Positions 46,156 through 54,989 of a stretch of DNA of 64,000 bases are shown here, in pieces; within the stretch, counting starts at the first letter, position 1; every line of letters begins with the position of its first letter. Made by a program: the position numbers and the translations under genes. The notes under the pieces were generated by a model. The model saw only the letters and a list, made by a program, of their open reading frames with translations, was not told where the DNA came from and ran no database searches. Origin of the DNA: EW11 sp035765635 (GTDB lineage: Bacteria > Verrucomicrobiota > Verrucomicrobiia > Opitutales > Opitutaceae); the NCBI GenBank assembly GCA_035765635.1, contig DASTWZ010000050.1:1-64000 (forward strand), written 5' to 3'.

Positions 46156-46887
46156 CTAACGCGCGGACTGAGTCACGCCCGACGAGCGCGCCGCGGAGGC
46201 CGGCGCGCCGATGACACCGGCGGGAAAACGAATCTGCCGCGCCAGCAGCCAGCTGACGCCAAACAAATCGCGGATGCCGCGCAAGGCGCGTCCGCCGATG
46301 GTATATTTCGAAACGCCGCGGAGCCGCGGCCGATGATTCACGCCGACTTCGACGATCGAAAGTCCGGCGTTTTTCAACAAGGCCGGCATGTAGCGGTGCA
46401 TGCCGTTAAAGGGAACGAGGTAGCGCACATGTTCGCGACGCATTGCCTTGAGCGAGCAACCCGTGTCGCGAATCCCGTCGTGCAGGAACCAACGGCGCAC
46501 GCCGTTTCCGATGCGCGAGGCGACGCGGCGATTCCAGGTGTCCTGGCGATTTTTGCGAAAGCCACAGGCGACGTCCGCGGTTTCGAGCGCTTTGACGAGA
46601 ATCGGGATGTCCGCCGGATCGTTTTGTCCGTCGCCATCGAGCATCACGCAGATTTCGCCGGAGGCCTGCTGCAATCCCGCGAAGAGCGCGCCGCTCTGCC
46701 CGCAGTTTTTGCCGAGCGAAACGAGTTTCACGCCCGCTTCGCCGCGGATTTTTTCCTGCGTGGCGTCCTTGCTGCCGTCATCGACCGCGACGATTTCCGC
46801 GTCCGGGCACGCTGCGCGCACCTCGCGGAGGAGTTCGTTGACGTTTTCTTCCTCGTTATAAAACGGGATGACGACCGAGATTTGCAT
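46156..46887 (-). CDS. GT2 polyprenyl-phosphate glycosyltransferase (DPM1/ArnC-like)
   Basis: From ATG 46887 the 243-aa protein begins MQISVVIPFYNEEENV, with IVAVDDGSKDAT, MLDGDGQNDPADIP (metal site DxD-like) and the family stretch CGFRKNRQDTWNRRVASR. Absence of long C-terminal membrane helices fits the short DPM1-type. It loads a sugar from a nucleotide donor onto polyprenyl phosphate at the inner face of the membrane, making the donor for the GT39 enzyme. It is first in the four-gene cluster. Confidence 0.9.
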   Translation of the reverse strand: MQISVVIPFYNEEENVNELLREVRAACPDAEIVAVDDGSKDATQEKIRGEAGVKLVSLGKNCGQSGALFAGLQQASGEICVMLDGDGQNDPADIPILVKALETADVACGFRKNRQDTWNRRVASRIGNGVRRWFLHDGIRDTGCSLKAMRREHVRYLVPFNGMHRYMPALLKNAGLSIVEVGVNHRPRLRGVSKYTIGGRALRGIRDLFGVSWLLARQIRFPAGVIGAPASAARSSGVTQSAR

Positions 46888-46965
46888 GACCGATCCGAGC
46901 AGACCGATCATGCCGCCCCCCTGCAAGCGAGTCTTTCACGAGGGCTGTCCTCGAACGGGAAACGA

Positions 46966-47176
46966 TTTTTGCCTTCGAATCACACGAAGGGCACGAAATC
47001 AGAAAATTTCTCCCACAGAAGGCACGGAAAACACGGAAAGAAGAAAGAGCACAACGGATTGTGATCAAAAAAATGTGCCAGCGCTCGGAGCTCTGTGATT
47101 TCCGTGCCTTCCGTGTGTTCCGTGGGAATCCGGTTCGAAATCTTCGTGTGATTCGTGTGATTCGTGGGCAAAAAAG
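46966..47176. repeat. Family A hairpin, copy 5
   Basis: TTTTTGCCTTCGAATCACAC (from 46966) pairs with GTGTGATTCGTGGGCAAAAA ending near 47175. A doubled GTGTGATTC shows slippage of a 9-nt unit in the right arm. Inner arms are CCCACAGAAGGCACGGAAAA (from 47014) against TTTCCGTGCCTTCCGTGTGTTCCGTGGG in part. It lies between two minus-strand genes, just after the sigma-factor stop. Confidence 0.92.
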
Positions 47177-47182
47177 TTCCGC

Positions 47183-47932
47183 TCACGCCGCGGGACGAAG
47201 CCCAGCGCTTCCGGCGAGTTGCGCATCGTTGGAGGAAAATTTTCGCGACTTCGTCACGCGTTTCCCAAGCGGGCGCACTCGCCTCTGCATCGAGGCCTTT
47301 GCCGCGCCGGAGCTTTCCACCGTGGTTTCGTTCCAGAGGTGCTCCAGCGCACTCTTCAGCGCGAAACGCAGGCGGCGCAGCCGCGCTTTGATCGCGCTGA
47401 CTGTCGTGCTCTGCCGGCGCGCAATGAGCTGCTGGCAATGCCCTTCGATCACCATCGAAATCAGTTCCTGGTCGCGAGCGGTCAATCGGTCGATCGCCAT
47501 CCGGACATCGCGCGCCAATTGCGAGCGCCCAAGTTGATCGCCCTCCGCCGCGAGCGCATTCCACTCCTGATCGCTCAGCGGGGTGGTCGCGCGCAAGCGA
47601 GCCCGGCGCAGATAATCCCTCGCGCCATTCCGCGTCAGACAAAACAGCCAGGGCTCGAAACTCTCGATCTCGCGCAGTCCCGCCAGTGCGCGAAACATTT
47701 TGATAAACACCATCTGGGAAACGTCCTCGACCGCGGGCTGCGGCCCAATGATCGAGCGAACGTAACCCTGCACGCGCAGCCGGTAGTGGCGGACCAATTC
47801 GGCCTGCGCGCGCTCGTCTCCCTTCTGCGCGAGTCCGACAAGTTCCAGGTTCACCGCGGAAATTTGGCGTGAATGGTCGAGTGCTTGCGGCATGCGGCCA
47901 TGACGCCCAAATCGCTCGCTCACCCAATCCAT
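47183..47932 (-). CDS. RNA polymerase sigma factor (ECF-like sigma-70)
   Basis: The protein has 249 aa from 47932, or 236 from an ATG at 47893; neither start has a strong ribosome site. Region 2 is clear (ELVRHYRLRVQGYVRSII, then EDVSQMVFIKMFRALAGL and FEPWLFCLTRNGARDYLRR). Region 4 follows (LTARDQELISMVIEGHCQQL through SAIKARLRRLRFAL). A basic tail of about 45 residues after region 4 is unusual. No anti-sigma gene is next to it. It would redirect polymerase to a small regulon. Confidence 0.85.
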   Translation of the reverse strand: MDWVSERFGRHGRMPQALDHSRQISAVNLELVGLAQKGDERAQAELVRHYRLRVQGYVRSIIGPQPAVEDVSQMVFIKMFRALAGLREIESFEPWLFCLTRNGARDYLRRARLRATTPLSDQEWNALAAEGDQLGRSQLARDVRMAIDRLTARDQELISMVIEGHCQQLIARRQSTTVSAIKARLRRLRFALKSALEHLWNETTVESSGAAKASMQRRVRPLGKRVTKSRKFSSNDAQLAGSAGLRPAA

Positions 47933-48001
47933 CTGGGATGAAGGCGGGGGAAAACGGTGTGGAGCAGCGTCACGCTCCGCCGACTCCGCCTCGCAGCACG
48001 C

Positions 48002-48772
48002 TCACTGAACTCGGCCCGCGCCCTGCAATCTGTCCTGTAACTCCCTCAAGCCGCGCGTGAGCGAAACCTTCGCTCCAGTTCGCAGCAAGATGACGTGTTC
48101 ACCGGCGGAGACGGATTGGATTTCGACAATCTGATTCAGATTCACGATGGCCGATCGACTTGCTCGGAAAAACACTTGCTGCGGCAGCTCTTCATCGAGG
48201 CTCGACAGCGCCTTTCGCAGAACGTGATTCCCGCTCTTCGTGTGCAGCACGACGTAGTTCGCGGCCGCCTCGACCCAATCGATTTCTTCCGAGCGAACGA
48301 CGAGGTACCGCTCGTTTATTTTCACGAGGAGCCGCTCCAAATTTCCGCGGGCGACGGGTGCGGTTTTCAGCAAATCGGCGACCGCCGCCTCTTCTTCCAT
48401 TTTCGGCATCACCTCCTCGAGCGCGCGCGAAAGCGCTTCGTGCAGGCGCTCCGGCGTGAAGGGTTTCAAAAGATAATCCAGCGCGCGCACGGCAAACGCA
48501 TCGACCGCGTACTCGTCGTACGCCGTGGTGAAAATAGTCCGCGGCAAGATTTCGGACGGCACCGCGCGCAGCACCTGAAAGCCGCTCTCACCGGGCATCT
48601 TGATGTCGAGAAACAGCAGCTGCGGACGATGCTCGCCGATTATTTCGATGGCTTCGCGGGCGTTCCTCGCCTCGCCCACGATTTGGACGGCGGGCTCTTT
48701 CGCCAACAGCGCTTTCAAGCGATCGCGCGCCGGCTTCTCGTCGTCCACAATCAGCGTTTTCAGCGCGGTCAT
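48002..48772 (-). CDS. LytTR-family response regulator
   Basis: The 256-aa protein has a receiver (VDDEKPARDRL; phospho-acceptor Asp56 in LFLDIKMPGESG; Lys in LLKPFTP) and a LytTR DNA-binding domain at the C-terminus (DWVEAAANYVVLHTKSGNHV, FFRASRSAIVNLNQI, VSLTRGLRELQ). It binds direct repeats near promoters when phosphorylated. ATG at 48772 overlaps the TGA of the kinase gene by 1 nt, so the pair is translationally coupled. The longer upstream frame lies inside the kinase gene and is not used. Confidence 0.95.
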   Translation of the reverse strand: MTALKTLIVDDEKPARDRLKALLAKEPAVQIVGEARNAREAIEIIGEHRPQLLFLDIKMPGESGFQVLRAVPSEILPRTIFTTAYDEYAVDAFAVRALDYLLKPFTPERLHEALSRALEEVMPKMEEEAAVADLLKTAPVARGNLERLLVKINERYLVVRSEEIDWVEAAANYVVLHTKSGNHVLRKALSSLDEELPQQVFFRASRSAIVNLNQIVEIQSVSAGEHVILLRTGAKVSLTRGLRELQDRLQGAGRVQ

Positions 48773-50082
48773 CACAATTGGCGAAAAGGGATGCTGATTT
48801 CGACCTTCGCCCCCGCGCCGGGTTCTTGCGTAAAACGGAAAAGATGCCCCTCGCCGTACAGCTCGGCCAACCGCGCTCGTGTATTTGAAAGTCCAATACC
48901 GGTGCTCTTCTCCTGCGCCGGGATTTCCTGCGGCCACACGGTCGAACTCCCCGTGTCCTGCACGAAAAGGTTGAGCTGTTCGCCGCTTTTTTCCGCGCGC
49001 ACCACGATCCTGCCCTGGCCGTTTTCCGCTTCGACCGCGTGCACCACCGCGTTCTCGATCAAGGGTTGCAGCAGCAATGTAGGCACCGCGGCGGCCAAGG
49101 TCGCGTCCGGCACTTCCCACACGACTTTCAACGCGTCGCCAAACCGCACTTGCTGGATCGCCACGTAGCTCTTCGCGAGCGCGATTTCATCCTTTAAACT
49201 CACTTCGCGCTTCGTCGAAGCCTGCAACACGCGCCGCAGCAGTTCGCTCAACGCGCAGATCATCGCGTCCGCCGCCGAAGGCTTGTCGTACACCATCGAC
49301 GAAATCGCGTTCAGCGTGTTGAACAAAAAATGCGGCTGCAGTTGCGCCTGCAGCGCCATCAAACGCGCTTCCGCCAGGCGCGTCTCCGCGGCGAGCGCCT
49401 GCTTTTCCCGCAACACGCTCTTGCGTTGATAACCGACGGCATGAGTCACGGCCAAAAGCATCCAGTAAAACGCCACCGAGCCACGACCGCGCGTGAGCAA
49501 AAACAAAAATGGCAATCCGCCGATGTGACGTCGGGGCAGCGGTGGAGGAGGTTGACGGATCATGCCGTTTTCGCCGGGCCCGCCTGGCAAAGGCGGTTGC
49601 CCCTGATCGAAGCGCGGCGGCGGTGGCACCGATTCACTGCGTGGCGGCCCGAAGTTTCGCCCCTCGACGATGATTTGCTGTCGGTTCGGATTGCGCGTCC
49701 CAGATGAACTGGCGGTGACCGTCCCGCCTTCGATTCGCCACCGAAAAGAGAGCGGAGGATTCATGTACATCATTAACCGCCACGAAACCATCCCGAGGGA
49801 AACAGAGACCACGAGGCTGAGGACGAGGTGAGCCGGGACGGACCACACCCACGTTTTCTGCTCGATGGGAAGGCGCGCCGAAATCCACATCACGAGCGGC
49901 GCCACTGCCAGCCAGGGCAGCCAATCCACGGTGACCACGCGCCACTCGTTCGGACGCTCGATCACGGAGCTGACGGAAGCCTGCAGCACGCAGATCGTGA
50001 CGATCAGCGCCCAGACGCAACCGATCAGCCAGGCCGGCACATTTCGATTGGGGCGCTTTTCGCTTGAGGGAGATGACATCAA
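48772..50082 (-). CDS. LytS/YehU-type sensor histidine kinase
   Basis: The 436-aa protein has N-terminal membrane helices (about 15-35, 45-65, 78-102), an exposed Pro/Gly-rich insert (about 110-185, with PPPPRF and PPPPLP), and a last helix near 190-215. A His_kinase domain follows with the phospho-His in QLQPHFLFNTLN, and an HATPase domain (LLLQPLIENAVVHAV, GIGLSNTRARL). This is the LytS/YpdA kinase class that pairs with LytTR regulators. The proline-rich insert between membrane segments is odd and may be the sensing loop. Confidence 0.92.
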   Translation of the reverse strand: MMSSPSSEKRPNRNVPAWLIGCVWALIVTICVLQASVSSVIERPNEWRVVTVDWLPWLAVAPLVMWISARLPIEQKTWVWSVPAHLVLSLVVSVSLGMVSWRLMMYMNPPLSFRWRIEGGTVTASSSGTRNPNRQQIIVEGRNFGPPRSESVPPPPRFDQGQPPLPGGPGENGMIRQPPPPLPRRHIGGLPFLFLLTRGRGSVAFYWMLLAVTHAVGYQRKSVLREKQALAAETRLAEARLMALQAQLQPHFLFNTLNAISSMVYDKPSAADAMICALSELLRRVLQASTKREVSLKDEIALAKSYVAIQQVRFGDALKVVWEVPDATLAAAVPTLLLQPLIENAVVHAVEAENGQGRIVVRAEKSGEQLNLFVQDTGSSTVWPQEIPAQEKSTGIGLSNTRARLAELYGEGHLFRFTQEPGAGAKVEISIPFRQL

Positions 50083-50180
50083 GATGTGGTGGAATCAGCC
50101 AGAGGGCGGGGCTGCGCCGCGGATGATCTCGTCCAAAAAAAGGGAGGTCGCGAGCGTCTCGAAATGAAAATAATCCCCTG

Positions 50181-50199
50181 TGTACCAATACCAAGTACA
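50181..50199. promoter_or_regulatory. Palindrome upstream of the LytS-like gene
   Basis: TGTAC (50181-50185) and GTACA (50195-50199) are inverted with 9 nt between, about 100 bp upstream of the kinase start. It could be an operator for the kinase-regulator pair. LytTR proteins normally use direct repeats, so self-binding is not obvious. The rest of the 278-bp gap (50083-50360) shows no gene. Confidence 0.3.
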
Positions 50200-50360
50200 G
50201 ACCTTTCACGTCGAACACTCGCGACCAATAACCGCAACCGGACCAGGGCCGCGGAAGTCGAGGTCCGGTCATCACGCAACGATGGCCCGCCGACAAATAA
50301 TCTGGGATGGACGGCGTATTGGTTGTTCGGACGGCCATCCCAGGCGGGACCAAACGGCGC

Positions 50361-53300
50361 CTAAGGCGCGCTCTTGCGGCGGAACAGCAGCAACAGCACG
50401 ATCAGCGCGAGCAGCGCCAACACGATCGTCCAGAGCAGACGCAACGTGCGGCAACTGAAGCAACCTTCGCTGCCGGGGCGACCGCCGCCGTTGTTCCCGT
50501 CGCCATCGTCGCCGCGGCCGGGAGGCACGAGCGACACATAGCGCGTTGCTTGGCGCGGAGCGAGTTCCCCACGGTCGTTGTGGCCAATGGCGTTGTAGAA
50601 GAATTTGTAGCTGCCGCTTTGGGCGGTTTGCCCGAAGAGATTCGTCCACGTGCCATCGCCCGCGGCGGCGTCGCCATGCGTGCCGTCGTCATAGAGAATG
50701 ATGCCAGGGGCGACGGTGCCGTCGGGCTTCGTGACGTCGACGGTCACAGAGCCGGTGACGGATGGCCATTGGCGGTCTGAGAGACTCGCCGTCATCGTGA
50801 TCGTCGCATTCGGCTCATAGGCGCTCGCCGCGACTTGGGCATCGAGCCGGTAGTTCGAGCCGACCGCGGCGCCGAAGCCGATCGGCACGAGGCCATTGTA
50901 GCCGTTGAACACCGGATCGCCGCCGGCGGGTGGCGTGTTGCCATGCGTGCCCACGGAAGGTCCGCCGCGCGGTTTCCATTTTCCATTCGGCACGAGGAGC
51001 AATTTCCAATCGCCAATGTAGGAGGAGGCCAGCGACAGATCCGGGAAAACGACTTTCAAGATGCGATAGTTTTCGCGCTCGATGATCTGAACCGGGACGC
51101 CGCCAACCGAAGCGCCGACGATCATCACGTTGCCGTTGGGATCGAGGAGTTGCAGATCGTAGTAACCGCGCAGCGAAGGCTCATCCATCACGACGAACAT
51201 CGCGGAAAGATCCGAGCTGCAGACGTGAGCGGTGGAGACGAGCGTGGGATTGTTCGCGGCGAGATCGACGGCGAAAGTCGGATCGACCACGAGCTGCCAA
51301 TCGAGCGTGTCGACGAGGATCTTGAAATAGAACGTCTGCAGGTCGAAACGCTGCGTGCCCGCGAGATCCCCAGTCACTTGGTGAAACCCATTCGCGCGGT
51401 TCGTGATCGATTGCAGTTTGGGCAAATCGAGATCGTTGCCGAGGCCAAGCGAATAGATGCGCAGGCGGTTATCCGCGTTGGTGATATTCGGCAGGACCTG
51501 GTTGATGCGCGGATCCACGTTTTCGATGCCGTCAGTCATCACGACCATGACGTGCTTCCGCACTTCGGAGCCAGACGGCTCGAGCGTTTGCGTGCGGAGC
51601 ATGTCCGCGCCGCGCTGCATGCCGCCGCCGATGCCGGTGCCGTTGTCGGGTTTCAGACGGGCGATGTCGCCGATCGCGGCGGGGTCAAACGCCGTGTTGA
51701 TCGTGTTGCGATGCGCGGTCGTGAGCAATTGAAGCGGCGCGTACTCGTCGTTCGTGTTGTTGTATTTCACGAGGCCCACGGCGTCGCCGAGACCGCTGCC
51801 GGTTTCGGGTCGCAACATATCGGCCCACATCTGGCCGGCTATGCGCAGGGCGCCGATTTTCGAGGTCGGGCCGGCAGAATCCGCCATGCTGCCGCTGCGA
51901 TCGAGAACCAGAACGCTGTTCACCGGGATCGGCGCGGTTCCAGTGCCGATGAGCGTCACGTCGGTCGGCGGGGGAAGTGACGGATGGTTCGTGCCGTGCA
52001 CGCGCAACGTCAAATTGTAGGGACCGCCGACGGCCTGCGGATGAAAACGTTGAACGAGAATGCTGGCTGCGCCGCCCGCGGCGATGGTGGTGCCGGTCGG
52101 CGTGCTGAGAGACTCCCATTGCGGGCGATCGGGATCGGCGGGATCGGCTTCGCTCACGTCGAAGACCAACGGGGCGTCACCGTCATTGTGGACGATGAGC
52201 GGAAGATCGTACGCGAAGCCGAGTTCGACGTCGTGATAATTGAGTACGTTGCCCGAAGGCTCGATGCGAATGACCGGGCGCGGCTCGTGTGCGATGCCGG
52301 TGAAGTCGCAACGGAAGGTGGGGTGGTCGGGATCGTTCGAGAATACGTCGATGTGTCCGTTGAACGGCTGGTCCTGAGTGGAGGTCGGCGGCGGGGTGAA
52401 CCGCACGCGTTCGGCGCGCGTTTGGCCGGCGGGAAGTGGATTGGTACCGGCGGCGGTGACGACCGTGAAAACGCCCGGGGTGGTGTCGTTCGACAAAGCG
52501 ACCGCGCCCGTGAACTGCAGGTCCTTGCTGCCGGTGTTCTTGAAGATCACGTCGAAATCGACGTGGTCGCCGGTGACGAAATTGGCGCGGATCGGTGAAG
52601 GATTGGTGCCGACGAAAGCGATGTTCGGCTCTCGCTTCACTGTGGTGCCGGAGACATTGATGAGCACGTCGGCGACGGTCACGCCAGCCGGGTTGCTATT
52701 GGCTTTCACGCGAATAACGCCGCTATGAACCTCCGTCGTCGCGCTGCCGGAAATCGTACCGGCGTTGAAGGCCACCTTCAGAGAAGTCGGCGGAGTACTG
52801 CCGGGAGCGTTCGTGATGGTGAAAAACGGCGACGCTCCATCGACGGACGCGGTGACATTGGCGATGTCGAGGTCGCCGCTCTTCGTGATGTTGAACGTCT
52901 TGATCTCCGAGCCCGTGGAGGAGTCGTTTTCCAACTCGCTCCCGAAATCATGCGAGTTGGGCGAGGCGGCGATGGACGCGGTGCGGTTGAACGTGACGGT
53001 GTAACTGCCGGAGCCCATCGCGAAGGTGCGGATGCTGATGTGATAGGTTCCCGGATTCAGAAACTGCGTTCCGGAAAGCGCGCCGGAAGTGGTAAGGGCA
53101 ATGTCGGCGTGCGCCGAATCGACCTGAGAAAGAAAGAACGAATCGCCGTTGCAGCCGCCGACGGGATTGTAGGTCGCCTGCCAGGCGATGATCTGCGGCG
53201 TGGCGATGCTGAAACTTCCCTCGACGACGGTGGACGGCGACGTCGTGCAGTCCTTCGAAGCCGTGACCGACGAAGCGCCGTGAAGCGACGCGGTCAGCAC

Positions 53301-53456
53301 GGCGAAGGCGATGATGACGAGGTTGAAAAGCAGGAGGTGAGAAAAGCGGCGCAGCGCCGGGCGGCGTACAGCGTCCTCGCGAAGAATGGGGTTGTATTGA
53401 ACGAGGTGCATAGGACCAGGGGTGGTGTCGGGCTCGCGCGACAGCGGGCCGCTCAT
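50361..53456 (-). CDS. Large VWA-domain surface protein with ASH-like repeats and C-terminal membrane anchor
   Basis: From ATG 53456 (GGAAG ribosome site 7 nt upstream) the protein has 1031 aa. A signal segment lies near residues 40-65 after a charged N-terminus. The next part resembles beta-sandwich choice-of-anchor/ASH repeats (SHDFGSELENDSS and LNYHDVELGFAYDLPLIVHN style). A VWA domain follows with MIDAS DRSGSMADSAG starting at Asp519 and VMVVMTDGIENVD. Further Ig-like sections come next. The C-terminus is GGGRPGSEGCFSC, a helix of about 20 hydrophobic residues and RRKSAP, like a sorting or anchor tail. Its partner proteins are unknown. VWA domains usually bind metal and protein ligands. 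Confidence 0.87.
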   Translation of the reverse strand: MSGPLSREPDTTPGPMHLVQYNPILREDAVRRPALRRFSHLLLFNLVIIAFAVLTASLHGASSVTASKDCTTSPSTVVEGSFSIATPQIIAWQATYNPVGGCNGDSFFLSQVDSAHADIALTTSGALSGTQFLNPGTYHISIRTFAMGSGSYTVTFNRTASIAASPNSHDFGSELENDSSTGSEIKTFNITKSGDLDIANVTASVDGASPFFTITNAPGSTPPTSLKVAFNAGTISGSATTEVHSGVIRVKANSNPAGVTVADVLINVSGTTVKREPNIAFVGTNPSPIRANFVTGDHVDFDVIFKNTGSKDLQFTGAVALSNDTTPGVFTVVTAAGTNPLPAGQTRAERVRFTPPPTSTQDQPFNGHIDVFSNDPDHPTFRCDFTGIAHEPRPVIRIEPSGNVLNYHDVELGFAYDLPLIVHNDGDAPLVFDVSEADPADPDRPQWESLSTPTGTTIAAGGAASILVQRFHPQAVGGPYNLTLRVHGTNHPSLPPPTDVTLIGTGTAPIPVNSVLVLDRSGSMADSAGPTSKIGALRIAGQMWADMLRPETGSGLGDAVGLVKYNNTNDEYAPLQLLTTAHRNTINTAFDPAAIGDIARLKPDNGTGIGGGMQRGADMLRTQTLEPSGSEVRKHVMVVMTDGIENVDPRINQVLPNITNADNRLRIYSLGLGNDLDLPKLQSITNRANGFHQVTGDLAGTQRFDLQTFYFKILVDTLDWQLVVDPTFAVDLAANNPTLVSTAHVCSSDLSAMFVVMDEPSLRGYYDLQLLDPNGNVMIVGASVGGVPVQIIERENYRILKVVFPDLSLASSYIGDWKLLLVPNGKWKPRGGPSVGTHGNTPPAGGDPVFNGYNGLVPIGFGAAVGSNYRLDAQVAASAYEPNATITMTASLSDRQWPSVTGSVTVDVTKPDGTVAPGIILYDDGTHGDAAAGDGTWTNLFGQTAQSGSYKFFYNAIGHNDRGELAPRQATRYVSLVPPGRGDDGDGNNGGGRPGSEGCFSCRTLRLLWTIVLALLALIVLLLLFRRKSAP

Positions 53457-53576
53457 CTCATTACTTCCGATTTTGCCGGTCCGACGTTTCCTCCTCCGTG
53501 GCCCAGCGTGACCGAGCCGGCGTGAAATAGGTTTTTTCCTAGCCCTGGCAGGTCCCATCTCTTACATGCCCGACGA

Positions 53577-54557
53577 ATGAAAGTCCTAGTCACCGGCGCG
53601 GCCGGATTCATCGGCTACCACATCTCGAAGCGCTTGGTGGAAACCCAGCAGTGCGACGTCCTGGGCATCGACAACTTGAACGACTACTATTCGGTCGAGT
53701 TGAAACGAGATCGGCTGAAGCAGCTCGAGCCGTTGGAGAAGTTTCGCTTTCTGAAACTCGATTTCAGCGACGCGGAGGCGACCTTGAAACTGTTCGCGCA
53801 CTACAAGCCGGACTACGTCATCCATCTCGGCGCGCAGGCGGGAGTTCGCTACAGCATCGATAACCCGGCGGCGTACGTGCAAAGCAACATCACGGGCTTC
53901 CTCAATGTGCTCGAGTCGTGCCGCGTGCATAAACCGAAGCACCTCGTGTTCGCCTCGTCATCGAGCATCTACGGCGCCGGCGCGCACGTGCCGTTTTCCG
54001 AAGACCAAATCACGGATCAGCCGGTTTCTTTTTATGGCGCGACCAAGAAGAGCAACGAGCTCATGGCCTACAGCTACGCTCATCTGCACGGCCTCATGAT
54101 CACCGGGCTCCGCTTCTTCACCGTGTACGGGCCGTGGGGACGCCCCGATATGTCGCCGATCATTTTTTCCAAAGCGATCACCGAGGGCACGACCCTGAAG
54201 CTTTTCAACAAAGGCAAGTCCCTCCGCGATTTCACGTATATCGACGACATCGTCGACGGCGTGTTGCGCGTGTTGCTCTATCCGCCGGTCGTCCGGCCGA
54301 CGCCTCCTTACCGGGTCTTCAACATCGGCCATCATCGGCCGGTGGAGGTGCGGCTTTTTGTCGAGATGCTCGAATCGCTGCTTGGCAAAGAAGCTAAAAT
54401 CGAACTTCTCCCGCTGCAGCCCGGCGACATGCCGGAAACCTGCGCCAGCATCGACCGCATCCACGCAGCCGTGGGCTTCGAGCCGAAGGTCTCGCTCGAG
54501 GAAGGCCTCGGCCAATTCGTGTCGTGGTTTCGTGAATACTACCGTCACCCTGCCTGA
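53577..54557 (+). CDS. NAD-dependent nucleotide-sugar epimerase
   Basis: The 326-aa protein starts KVLVTGAAGFIGYHISKRLV, the NAD-binding motif of extended SDR enzymes. IDNLNDYYSVELKRDRL matches UDP-glucuronate 4-epimerases closely. The catalytic site is SSSSIYG plus YGATKKSNE (Tyr/Lys), with GLRFFTVYGPWGRPDMSP next. It probably turns UDP-glucuronate into UDP-galacturonate for cell-surface glycans. It is divergent from the large VWA gene and followed 8 bp later by a small membrane-protein gene. Confidence 0.9.
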   Translation: MKVLVTGAAGFIGYHISKRLVETQQCDVLGIDNLNDYYSVELKRDRLKQLEPLEKFRFLKLDFSDAEATLKLFAHYKPDYVIHLGAQAGVRYSIDNPAAYVQSNITGFLNVLESCRVHKPKHLVFASSSSIYGAGAHVPFSEDQITDQPVSFYGATKKSNELMAYSYAHLHGLMITGLRFFTVYGPWGRPDMSPIIFSKAITEGTTLKLFNKGKSLRDFTYIDDIVDGVLRVLLYPPVVRPTPPYRVFNIGHHRPVEVRLFVEMLESLLGKEAKIELLPLQPGDMPETCASIDRIHAAVGFEPKVSLEEGLGQFVSWFREYYRHPA

Positions 54558-54565
54558 TTCCACTT

Positions 54566-54985
54566 ATGGCGAAATCGAAAAATCCTTGCGGCCAAACCGC
54601 CGCTTCTCGTCCATCGCCGGCGCGAAAAACGAAGCTTTGGACTGTCGTCGTGATCGCACTCCTGATCGGCGGAACGTTCGCCTACGTGCGTCTGAGGCCA
54701 GAACTCGCCCAAGCGCGCGCCGCCGCGGCCGAGGCCGCCAAATCGCCAAAAGCGCAAGTGCGCGATAATCTCGTCCACCTCGGCGCGCTGGCTGACGCCT
54801 ATTTCGCCAAACACGCCGACGTGAAGTCCGTTGTAGTGAAAGATCTGATACAAGATTCCCCCGGCGCCGCTCTCCCCGCCTCCATCCTCGGCGAGAACTA
54901 CGAAATCGTCGTCATCCCCCGCGACTGGACTCTGCTGAAAATCTCCCTCCCCGACGGCGGCGACCTCATCGTGCCGAAGCCCTGA
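54566..54985 (+). CDS. Small single-pass membrane protein, unknown
   Basis: The 139-aa protein has a basic N-terminus with Cys8, one hydrophobic helix at residues of about 24-41 (WTVVVIALLIGGTFAYVRL), an Ala-rich helix, and a small domain (LGALADAYFAKHADVKSVVV to the end). The layout recalls pilin-like or competence pseudopilin proteins, where a helix leads into a small globular head, but no G/FTxxE prepilin site is present. I do not recognise the family. It ends 4 bp from the convergent VWA gene. Confidence 0.7.
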   Translation: MAKSKNPCGQTAASRPSPARKTKLWTVVVIALLIGGTFAYVRLRPELAQARAAAAEAAKSPKAQVRDNLVHLGALADAYFAKHADVKSVVVKDLIQDSPGAALPASILGENYEIVVIPRDWTLLKISLPDGGDLIVPKP

Positions 54986-54989
54986 CCGT

